Shown: positions 9,056-17,216 of the stretch, piece by piece
Layout: each line of letters starts with the position of its first letter
Position numbering within the stretch: the stretch's first letter is position 1
Origin: Zelonia costaricensis
Lineage: Eukaryota > Euglenozoa > Kinetoplastea > Trypanosomatida > Trypanosomatidae
NCBI GenBank assembly: GCA_030849075.1
Contig: JASAOO010003255.1
Location: 1-32,796 of the forward strand
DNA: 32,796 bases
Direction of reading: 5' to 3'
Position numbers and translations under genes: made by a program
Notes under the pieces: generated by a model
The model's input: only the letters and a program-made list of their open reading frames with translations
Databases searched by the model: none
Told to the model about the DNA's origin: nothing

Positions 9056-12000
9056 CTACTCGAAGTGGATCACTTCGCGGAACTCCTGCCCAAGCGTGCA
9101 GTGGTCCCCGTTGGCGCGCTGCACGATCGAGCCCATCTCTGGCGTGGCGGTGGCGCTCTGCGCGGCGTTCAGACGAACCCCGCGTGGCGCGTTCGACGTC
9201 GCCGCCGGCCGCTTCGTCGCCGCCGCCGCGGAGAGGGACTGACTGCTCACGCTGGCCGCGAGGGAGTCGGCCACGGCGACGTGTGGCGACTCGTCTCCGT
9301 CCATGACGTCCCGCTCGGAGACCGGCTCCGACACGTCCTCTAGCGAAACCCCGACAAGCAGGATTTTGGACGGCTCCGCAAACGACGTGCCGACGGTGAT
9401 CTCCATCTTGGTGAGGACGCACAACACGTCATCGATCACGCACTCCAGCACGGGCACCGTCTTGGGCACCGGCAGCGGCGCCGACGACGACTCTGAAGCG
9501 AGGCTGGCATGTGGCTGCAACTCCTTGCTGCTGCCCATCGTGTGCGTCGGCGGCGGGGTCGAGAGCGACTGCATGCTCGTGCCGCTGAACGTCATCGACA
9601 TGCCCGCCGCACCCCGCCGCCGCACCGCCTCGACCACGACGGTCAGGAAGGCCAGCCGCATGGGGCGGCTTGGAAGAAGCTGCATGGCCAGGATGAAGGA
9701 GTTCACCCTCTCGGAGAACACCGAGGTCGTCGTGCGAGCCGGCAGACTGCTGGGCAGCGCCGAGGCGTCGACGACCGCCGACACGGAGCTCTCCTGGTGC
9801 AGATGTGCCGTGCTGAGGGAGGCCAGGTCCTTGCTGACAGACCCGCCGCCACCGCCGCCGCCGCTGTTGCTCTGCTTCTCCTGGGGTGGCCGGCGCACCG
9901 CGAGGGACGAGAGGTCCGTCGTGCGGGCGCCGCCGCCGCTCTCGCTCGCCGCGTCAGCCACATCCTCGGGGCGGCAATGCACAAAGTGCAGCAGCTTCTG
10001 CTCGAGAGTCGCGAGCCTCTCCCGCTCCCCGTCGTGGTCAGAAATGTGGTAGATCGTGAAGGGGTGTATGCTGCTGGATCGTGTGAGGGTCGAGTCGCCG
10101 CCGCCCTGGAAGAAGCAGCTCCGCGTCGCGGCGTCCACGCCGGTGTGCGCCAGCGCGCCGTACAAGCGCGAGTACCGCGTCAAGTTCTCCTTGCGCACGT
10201 GGACCAGAATCGTCGTGAAGATGTCCGTCTCATCGCCAACAAATCGCGCGCCGCGGTGCAGGACGAGGGTGGCGGAGGGCACCCGCGCCGACCCGGGCAG
10301 CCGGCGGCGTGGTGGACTGCCCAGCGGCAGTCGCCGCGGCGCTGACGACGACGCCGGGGGCGCGTTCACGTCTCCCGGCTTCTCCGCCGCCCCCTCTGCG
10401 TGGCCGTTCGCGGGCCCCGGCGACCCCGCTGAGGCCTGCCGCTGCTTGGGAAGCTGCGAGTGCGGGGGCTCCAGCGTGGTGGGTGGTGGCGGAAAGACGC
10501 TATTGTCGTCTGTCGCCGCTGCGTCTTGCACGGATGCCTCTCCCGCCGTCGTCCCCGCCCCTGCGCCGGCGGTTTCACCGAGGGAGGTGACCGTGCGGCT
10601 GCGGACTTGCACAGTGATGTTCGCGGTTTGTGAGCGCGACGGGGCCACGGTGGTAGACCCATTGCGGCGCGGCGGTGCGCCGGGGAGGCCGGACGCGTCC
10701 GACACGTCCACCACCTCGTCCTCCCCGTCGTTGCCCTCCGTCTCCGCCACCGAGCAAAGACTGGGCGACTCGCCCTCGTTCCCGCTGCCCGCCCCACTGG
10801 CGCGCCTGTTTGACGCCACGGCCGTCGCTGCGGCGGCGCTCTTGCTGTCCTTGCCCTTCCTCTTGTCCTTCTTCTTGCCCTTGCTTGGCGGCTCCACGGC
10901 GTCGCCGTGCGGGTCGAGGTGCAGCGCCCGCTCGACAGGCGACATCAGCTCCGCCTCCGCCGCGGCTGCCGCCGCTTTCTTCTCCTTTTTGCGCCTCGCC
11001 GCTCCGTTGCCACTACCGCGCGCACCGCTGAACAGGGGTGGGAACTGCGGCAGGCGCACCTGCTTGCCGAGCGCAAAGCCGCGCGAGTCAGGCGAGGTGA
11101 GCTGCGATCCCGAGCCGATTTCGAACGCCGGCGAGCGTCTGCCGCCGCCGACGGGGTCGTCGTCGGGGTTGGAAGGCAGCACGCTGCCTCGTGGCGTCGC
11201 CTTGGGGAGCGTGAAGATGCTCTCCGAGGAGGAGTGGCCCGTCTCGGCCCCGTTCGGCGGGTGCAGCTGCACGGCGCCTGACACCGGCGCGGGGGTCTGG
11301 AAGACCGACGCCGCGGCGCGGGCGTGGGCGGAGCCGCGGTTCATTCCCGGGTGGTTGCAGAACGCTGGGCCGGGGCCGGCCATCAGCGTGGGCCCCCACG
11401 GGTTGGCTGGAGCCACCGCGTTGACGCGATGCAGGATGAAGGAGGAGTAGTAGAGCGACAGGATGAGCTTCTCGACTCGCGCAACGCTGATGGCCAGGGC
11501 TCGCACGGCGACGCGCTGGTGGTGCATGAGCGGGTTGGACGGCCCGCTGAAGTTGCGCAGGTTCAGCTCGCGCAGGTGGCTCAGCAGCCAGTGCCACTCC
11601 CTGCCCACGTGCACCGTGGCGATCACCATGTCGCGCTCCTCGTCCAGCTTGTCGATGCCGCGAAAAAAGTCAGCGCCTGTAACGCTGGGCATCGCGGAGG
11701 AGAGGGCAGCGTGCATGAGGCCCGGTGAGTAGACGTTGGAGAAGTGCTGCAGCGCCGGGTCCATCGGTGTCACCGAAGCGCTGCGGTTGCGCATCAGGTC
11801 GGGCAGCTGGACATCGCCCGCCGCGGCCTCGGCCGCGGCAGCTGCGTCTCCCACGTTGACCCCGCGCGCCGCCAGCTCCTTCTCCACGTTGCCGACGGCA
11901 ATGGTGAGGTAGGTGGCGTGCTGCTCCATCTCCTTCGTCACGTGCGCCAGGGCTGAGTTGAACACGCGCTGCGGATGCTGCGTCGCGTAGTAGCTCAGCA

Positions 12001-12289
12001 CGGTGCCGAGCACAGACAGCAGCGGCACCATCACCGTCACGTAGATGCGCCGACCCCTGTCGTCCTGAATGAACAACGGAGGAATGCCGACAATCACAAA
12101 GCACATCCCGAGCAGCAGCGCCGTCAGAATCGTAAACAGCGCCGTGACGAAGAACGACGGGTTTGAGCGGGTGGCGCCAGGCTTCACGTCCAGCAGCGCC
12201 GGCCGCGGTACTCGCACGGCGATCGCCTTCTCCAGCGTATCCTCGCCGCCGGCAGGTGCCGATCCCGGCGGGGTCACCAGATGCCGCAT
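9056..12289 (-). CDS. Large protein with N-terminal double membrane anchor, unknown function
   Basis: This encodes 1077 aa from ATG 12287-12289 to TAG 9056-9058; one GTG codon precedes the ATG in frame but is not needed. Two hydrophobic helices lie at about 46-68 and 82-101, separated by only about 13 residues, so both ends probably face the same side. Residues 102-280 look folded and helical. Residues about 290-640 are low-complexity with basic Lys-rich patches. Folded-looking segments then recur at about 680-780, 855-890 and 940-985. I do not recognise a catalytic motif or a named domain. The N-terminal anchor resembles that of the next gene upstream (14722-16059): both have a Pro-Pro-Leu after helix 1 and a Pro in helix 2 followed by a Tyr-rich end, a Pro-x-Arg and a Phe. 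I infer diverged tandem paralogs. Confidence 0.85.
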   Translation of the reverse strand: MRHLVTPPGSAPAGGEDTLEKAIAVRVPRPALLDVKPGATRSNPSFFVTALFTILTALLLGMCFVIVGIPPLFIQDDRGRRIYVTVMVPLLSVLGTVLSYYATQHPQRVFNSALAHVTKEMEQHATYLTIAVGNVEKELAARGVNVGDAAAAAEAAAGDVQLPDLMRNRSASVTPMDPALQHFSNVYSPGLMHAALSSAMPSVTGADFFRGIDKLDEERDMVIATVHVGREWHWLLSHLRELNLRNFSGPSNPLMHHQRVAVRALAISVARVEKLILSLYYSSFILHRVNAVAPANPWGPTLMAGPGPAFCNHPGMNRGSAHARAAASVFQTPAPVSGAVQLHPPNGAETGHSSSESIFTLPKATPRGSVLPSNPDDDPVGGGRRSPAFEIGSGSQLTSPDSRGFALGKQVRLPQFPPLFSGARGSGNGAARRKKEKKAAAAAAEAELMSPVERALHLDPHGDAVEPPSKGKKKDKRKGKDSKSAAAATAVASNRRASGAGSGNEGESPSLCSVAETEGNDGEDEVVDVSDASGLPGAPPRRNGSTTVAPSRSQTANITVQVRSRTVTSLGETAGAGAGTTAGEASVQDAAATDDNSVFPPPPTTLEPPHSQLPKQRQASAGSPGPANGHAEGAAEKPGDVNAPPASSSAPRRLPLGSPPRRRLPGSARVPSATLVLHRGARFVGDETDIFTTILVHVRKENLTRYSRLYGALAHTGVDAATRSCFFQGGGDSTLTRSSSIHPFTIYHISDHDGERERLATLEQKLLHFVHCRPEDVADAASESGGGARTTDLSSLAVRRPPQEKQSNSGGGGGGGSVSKDLASLSTAHLHQESSVSAVVDASALPSSLPARTTTSVFSERVNSFILAMQLLPSRPMRLAFLTVVVEAVRRRGAAGMSMTFSGTSMQSLSTPPPTHTMGSSKELQPHASLASESSSAPLPVPKTVPVLECVIDDVLCVLTKMEITVGTSFAEPSKILLVGVSLEDVSEPVSERDVMDGDESPHVAVADSLAASVSSQSLSAAAATKRPAATSNAPRGVRLNAAQSATATPEMGSIVQRANGDHCTLGQEFREVIHFE

Positions 12290-12321
12290 CACGGCGAGTG
12301 CGTAAACCTATTCTTGTGTTA

Positions 12322-12351
12322 CTATGTGTGTGTGGGGGGTGGGGGGAGGGA
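12322..12351 (-). promoter_or_regulatory. Putative spliced-leader acceptor of the 1077-aa protein gene
   Basis: The sense strand shows a C-rich tract, a short CA repeat and ACATAG; the AG is at plus 12322-12323 and is the first after the tract. The leader would be 32 nt without an upstream ATG. Confidence 0.5.
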
Positions 12352-13167
12352 CGCGGCGGAGCGCGGCGAGGTCTTTCGATGGAGACCGTATCACACAGAC
12401 GGGGAGACGAGGCGGTGGGGGAGCGGGGGGGGGCGGCGGGAGGTCGGTGTGTGTGCACGAAGCGAGAGGAGCTCGGAAGAAGAGGGGAAGGTGGTGTAGC
12501 AGGGAAGATTGGGGTCCAGCGAAGGACACACGCACACACTCGGCAGCCACAGGAAAGAAGAAAGAATGGCCGGCACACCAAGACACACACACACACGCAC
12601 ACGCACACAATGGGAGCGGGGATAGACAGCGAGGAAGGAGGTGAACCGTTGGAGCCGTGCGACGAGGGCGCCACGCCGCGTGTCTGCACGTGGTGACTAC
12701 GGGGGAGGGTGGAGAGGGGGGGGGGGTGACGGGAGGGGAGGGGGGGAGCAAAAGGAAAAGGGCGCACAGGCAGCGAGGAGGGGGGAGGGGGGGGGGGCGC
12801 AGAGACGCGCGAAGTCAAGGCCTGCGCAGTCGCCGGTGGGTGCGGTGAAGCAGATACAAACTGACAGAGAAGGAGCACAAATAGAAAGAGCGAAAACAGC
12901 GGGTGCAAGAGAACTCGAAGAGTGCAACGCGACCCGGCTTCCGACACACAAAACAGACAACGACACACGCAGCAGCACTCAGAGCGACAGCGTGCTTCGT
13001 GTGACGACGGGAGAGAGGATGCGGTGACTGCACGCGCAGCGACACGGTCGCTTGGTACACAGTGGGAGGATGAATGCGGTAGGGAGGCAGCGAGAAGAGG
13101 TGGGGTGGGGTAGGCGGGAGCGAGCAGAACGTAAAACCAAAGATAAACAGAGTGGTGGAACGGAGTG

Positions 13168-13198
13168 CTAAAGAGAGAGAGAGAGGAGGGAGGGGCCG
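13168..13198 (-). promoter_or_regulatory. Orphan spliced-leader acceptor-like signal
   Basis: The sense strand reads a C- and CT-rich tract ending CTCTCTCTTTAG, with the AG at plus 13168-13169. It is about 880 nt before the nearest downstream gene start (12289), so it is either a distal alternative acceptor for that gene or the 5' end of an unannotated transcript. Confidence 0.4.
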
Positions 13199-13268
13199 TA
13201 GAACTGACCAGCGTCCTTCCGTGACAGCGCCGACGGCGGCGATCCTTACTGCTCCCCAGCACCAACAC

Positions 13269-13320
13269 CTACGCACAAAAACACGAAGAGAGAAGAGAGT
13301 TAAGAAAAAAAAAAAAGGAA
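13269..13320 (-). promoter_or_regulatory. Second orphan spliced-leader acceptor-like signal
   Basis: A 12-base T run plus CT-rich sequence on the sense strand is followed by GTGTTTTTGTGCGTAG, with the AG at plus 13269-13270. It lies 101 nt upstream of the other orphan signal. Confidence 0.4.
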
Positions 13321-14721
13321 ACAAGTCGAGCCACAACACAGGCGATTTGCTAGCACGCGCTGGCGTGTGTCGCGCTCTGCGTGATGGAGAAGCAGCTCTA
13401 TCACGCTCACACACTCTCTCCTTCACGATTTCAACGGAACAGAGCAACTGCGGCTGTGCCTGTCTTCCAGGCTGCGTCGATCGTCAACACGCTTCACACA
13501 CGCAGCGGTGCTGTGTGGGTGTGTTCGCAGTCACGAGACACAGACACTGCGCGAAGCTCTTTCCTGCGAGGTGTCTGAGCGCGTGTGTGTGTGTGTGTGC
13601 GAACGAGCCCGAGCACACGCACCTCCACTCGGCGCGAGTGTATGCGAGAGAGAGGGGGGCGTGGAAGTTGAAAAGCTAGTGCACCGCTTCTCCACGTGCG
13701 GGCGATGAACGTGTGCGGGTTGACCTCCGGCAAGGTGGCGGCTGTAGGGCGGGAAACGATGGCCCACGTTCCAACACGGGGGTAGTGGGGGGAGGGGGGA
13801 GGTAGACCGACTAGGTCGTCGAGCGACTTTACGTGGCGGCGTACGTGTCCTCGTTTGTGCTCCGGCTGCGCGGTAGCGGGGTGACGGGAGGTGGGAGGGA
13901 GGAGGGAGGAAGGGCCCTAAAGGAGTAGCGGGGAAGCTGCCACCGCTGACGCTGCTGTGGGAGCGGGGGGTACGACGACGCGAAAGGCGGAGGAGGAGGA
14001 CAAACGCCAAAAGGAAAAGTGGAGCCGCGGTGCACGGCATCAGTGACATGCATGTGTGTGGTCGCGTGGATGCGTCAAGGGTGGACGCGGGATTTGTTTT
14101 TCAAGGAGGGGGATGAAGGAAGGGGAAGGGGGGGAGGAGGCTGCGCCGGGCGAGGCCCCCATCTCCCCTCCCCCCTTCACATCTGTTTCTCTTCCTCCTC
14201 GTCTCGCACGCTCGTCAGTCCCCTTTTCCATTCGCGGTGCTGAAGGGCTGCAGAGAGGCACCGTAGCGTGTGTGTGTTGCCTGCGCGCTCATCATCCGCC
14301 CGACGCTTTCCACTTTTTTTTCTTTTTCCCATTTTTGTTTCTTGACAGCTGCTCTTGCGTTTGCCGTACACAGGGGTCGGAGGGGGGGGATGATGAACCG
14401 AGGCGCTTACAAGGGAGAACGAAGGTGCGCAGTTTGAAGGTACACGCACACACACACAAACACGCAACGACCCGCGCACCCACGAACAGGACGCGACACA
14501 CGATAACGTACAGCTCTATTCCACCAAGCAGCGCCAATAACAGAACTAAAAGTGAAAGTGCGGGCGGGGTGATGCGTTGGCGCTCTCCCGGTCTAGCAAG
14601 GCGCACATCAGGGGGTGGGGGGGAGGAGTTCGGAGGACGAGGTGCGAGCATGCCGTGCGAGCCTCTGCTGCAACCCCGGCGCCCTCCTCCTCCCCTCCTC
14701 CCACCCCATTCGCTGTCCTCC

Positions 14722-16059
14722 TCACGCACCTCCAGCTCGAGCTGCACCACCGGCGGCATCGGCACCGCCGCCGCCCCGATCACCCCCTACGCGGCTCCAG
14801 AGTCGACCCATGAAGCCACCCGTGCCAGCGTCAGCACCAGCGCCGCTCGCGGCACGGCCCTGCTCCGTCTGATCAAGCTCATTTGGCGACACGTCCACGT
14901 CGACCGGCTCGTGGCGCCGTTCCACGTAGTTGCCGGTCCCGCGCGATGGCGCCGCGGGGGCGGTGGCGCTCGAGCCCGACCGCTCGTTGCCACCGCCACC
15001 AGGCACGGCCGCCTCATGAGCCCCTCCGCGTAAGAAGCGGAAGTTGGAGCCGCGGCGGCCGCCGTCTGCACCGCCACCGCCGTGCGCGTTCACCGGCACC
15101 GACGAGCCGCGGCGGTGGCGGCGATGGGCGCTCTCCGTCGGCACGAGCAGCACGGAGTTCTCCCGCTGCGGCGGCACGGCACCCTCGCTTGCGAAGTGGC
15201 TTGTTCGGCCGTTGCGGTTGTTGCTCGAGTACCCCGCCTTCGACGGGGCCCCGAGCGCGGAGAGCGGGGGCCGGCTGGAGAGGTAGAAGTTGCCCTCCTG
15301 CTCCTCCGCCGCGGCCTTCAACTGGCCCGGCAGCGCGGGGGCTGACGACGATGGCAGGAAGGTGCCGACCATCTTGATCACCGCCTTGGTGAAGTTCGAG
15401 TCCGCGACGTTGCCTTCCGTCAAGAAGTGCTGCTCCACCTCGTCGCGCAGATCGCTTATTTCGGCGAACATGACCGAGCCCACCCAGGCGTCCTTGCGCA
15501 CAGTTTTTGGCCGCGCATGCCGCCGCCACTCCGAGTTCACTGTGTTGGCCAGCTTCTGCGACGCCTTGGCGCCCTGGTCGAAGTGGATCGAACGCGTCGA
15601 CACGTGAGGCAGTCGCGGCGACACGCCGCTGCTGTTCATCACAAAGCTGGCGGACACGCCGCCGGAGAAACTGGGGCCGCTCGTGCCGCCGGCGACGAAG
15701 CTGCGGTTGCCCACGGCCAGCATGCCGCTCTTCTGCAGCTGCTGGCGCCCCGCCTCGAGCGTCATGCGAAGGGTGAGCAGATTCAGCTCGACGCGGTAGT
15801 GGATGAAGCGGATGGGCCGGTAGTAGGTGAAGTACAAGAAGAGGGCATTCGCCGCCCCGCACGCCGGGATGATGAACAGCAGGTACAGCTTCTGCTTCAC
15901 GCCGTGGGTGACGTCCTCGTCAGGAATTACCTCGCCCGCGGTCGGCGGCCCCTTCGACTCGCCCGGATACCTGTCTGGGTTGTAGATGTACAGGGGCGGC
16001 ACGACGACCAGCGCCAAGAAGACGGCCGACAAGACCGCATTCACAATGAGAAAAAACAT
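14722..16059 (-). CDS. Protein with N-terminal double membrane anchor, unknown function
   Basis: This encodes 445 aa from ATG 16057-16059 to TGA 14722-14724. The open frame extends upstream to 16182, but that part reads repeat-derived sequence and contains the probable splice acceptor, so the Met directly before the hydrophobic helix is chosen. Helix 1 spans about 2-24 and helix 2 about 57-79, with a 30-residue charged, Pro-rich loop between. A helical stretch follows to about 115. A further folded-looking segment with conserved-looking aromatic and acidic residues is at about 195-245. The remainder to the C-terminus is Ser/Gly/Arg-rich and probably disordered. No enzyme motif is seen. The anchor resembles that of the 1077-aa protein next downstream, suggesting a divergent tandem duplication. 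Confidence 0.82.
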   Translation of the reverse strand: MFFLIVNAVLSAVFLALVVVPPLYIYNPDRYPGESKGPPTAGEVIPDEDVTHGVKQKLYLLFIIPACGAANALFLYFTYYRPIRFIHYRVELNLLTLRMTLEAGRQQLQKSGMLAVGNRSFVAGGTSGPSFSGGVSASFVMNSSGVSPRLPHVSTRSIHFDQGAKASQKLANTVNSEWRRHARPKTVRKDAWVGSVMFAEISDLRDEVEQHFLTEGNVADSNFTKAVIKMVGTFLPSSSAPALPGQLKAAAEEQEGNFYLSSRPPLSALGAPSKAGYSSNNRNGRTSHFASEGAVPPQRENSVLLVPTESAHRRHRRGSSVPVNAHGGGGADGGRRGSNFRFLRGGAHEAAVPGGGGNERSGSSATAPAAPSRGTGNYVERRHEPVDVDVSPNELDQTEQGRAASGAGADAGTGGFMGRLWSRVGGDRGGGGADAAGGAARAGGA

Positions 16060-17216
16060 GACTGCGCCCTTTCTCGCCTCGCACCCACCGCGCGCTGATG
16101 TCAAGCTGGAGCTTGTGTGTACGTTGGTCTGCGCTTGTCTGAAGTGTGTGTGTGTGAGGGGGGGGGGGCCGACGCGCTCCACGGAGCTACCGCTGAAGTC
16201 ACACAGAAAGACGGGCGGACACCAAGACCAGAAAGCTACGCGAAACGAGGATATCGCGTGCGGTGTGTGTGCGTGTGTGTGTGTGTGGCCGGACAGTAAG
16301 GAGCCACCTCAGGCGTGATGACACACCACTGCACGTCGATGAGAAGTGGTGCGTCTGTGACTCGCGATGTGACACGACGTTTGCGTATGTGTGTGTGTGT
16401 GCGCGCGAAAGGGACGCTGGAATCACGAGAGAGCGGAAGGAATTGACGTGAAGGTGAAGGTGAACGTGAGAGGGAGGGAGACAGGGGGAAGGGGGTGCAA
16501 AGGTCGAACCCCGAAGGAGGACCACACGTCCCAGACACGGTGTGGCGACAGCAAGTGTCCGCAAGCGCACACCCAAACGCGCACACACCTCGAAGCACCA
16601 TCCAGCTCCGCGTCTTTTTTTTTTCGTTTTGTTGTGCATTCGCCTCCATGCGGAACTCCGCATCCGCGATACGGCAGCCGTCGTGATGTGTGTGTGTGTT
16701 TGCATGAGGGCATGGCGAGGAAGAGGAGGACCTGCTCATGCACTTTCACACGGGCACCCGATGCCCCCCGTGCCCCCTTTCTCGCACCCCCAGTCCCTCA
16801 CTCTTCTACAAACTGAACAGTGAAGGCGTTCCAAGCACAACCTGCGTGACATCCTGAAGACACATACGCACAGGCTCCCCCCCCCTCACACACACACACG
16901 CATAAGGAGGGAGCAGAGGTGCCGCTAGCACAGCGAGCGGAGAGGGGATGGAGAAGGAAAGGAGGACGAGGCAGAACGGTGGGCTCTGGGGTACCGGGAA
17001 GGGGGGGAGAAGGGGGGGGGGGCCACCGCGTGTCTTGGAGCAGGCGCAAACTAAACCACACAACGGCCAGCGACAGCGAGGAGGGGGCCGCGCATCGCCG
17101 ACCCATACATACACACACACACACAAATGGTCACACGCTGGTGCACTCCGCAAGCTTCGTCGCTGCGCCGTCTGCTGAGGAAGCGACGGGGGAGGGGGAA
17201 AGAAAGAAAGAAGGGG
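16060..17216. other. Intergenic region, low complexity
   Basis: This 1.16 kb holds the 3' UTR of the palmitoyltransferase gene and the leader of the 445-aa protein gene. It contains TG repeats near 16264-16288 and 16388-16402, a T run on the plus strand at 16614-16624, CA repeats at 16890-16902 and 17110-17125, a C run at 16877-16885 and G runs at 16158-16168 and 17012-17022. No gene is supported. Confidence 0.6.
16139..16168 (-). promoter_or_regulatory. Putative spliced-leader acceptor of the 445-aa protein gene
   Basis: The sense strand has an 11-base C run, a short CA repeat and CTTCAG; the AG at plus 16139-16140 is the first after the tract and gives a leader of about 79 nt. Confidence 0.45.

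Larger units (their letters stand above)
12290..14721. other. Largest intergenic region, with two extra acceptor-like signals
   Basis: This 2.4 kb lies between the two membrane-anchored protein genes. It contains G runs (12425-12433, 12716-12726, 12787-12797, 14382-14389), CA repeats near 12587-12608, a 12-base A run at 13305-13316, and two strong sense-strand acceptor-like signals at 13168 and 13269. A further acceptor-like signal sits on the plus strand at 14310-14348. Minus-strand frames of 70-210 codons here are Pro/Ser/Cys-rich and lack recognisable domains, so I call no gene. Confidence 0.6.

Noticed and set aside
11670..13268. 532-codon minus-strand frame overlapping the start of the 1077-aa gene
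   Set aside because: Its 3' part lies out of frame within a real gene and its 5' part is repeat-derived Pro/Ser/Cys sequence.
16060..16182. Upstream extension of the 445-aa protein
   Set aside because: The first AG after the pyrimidine tract lies inside it, and the residues before the hydrophobic helix derive from repeats.
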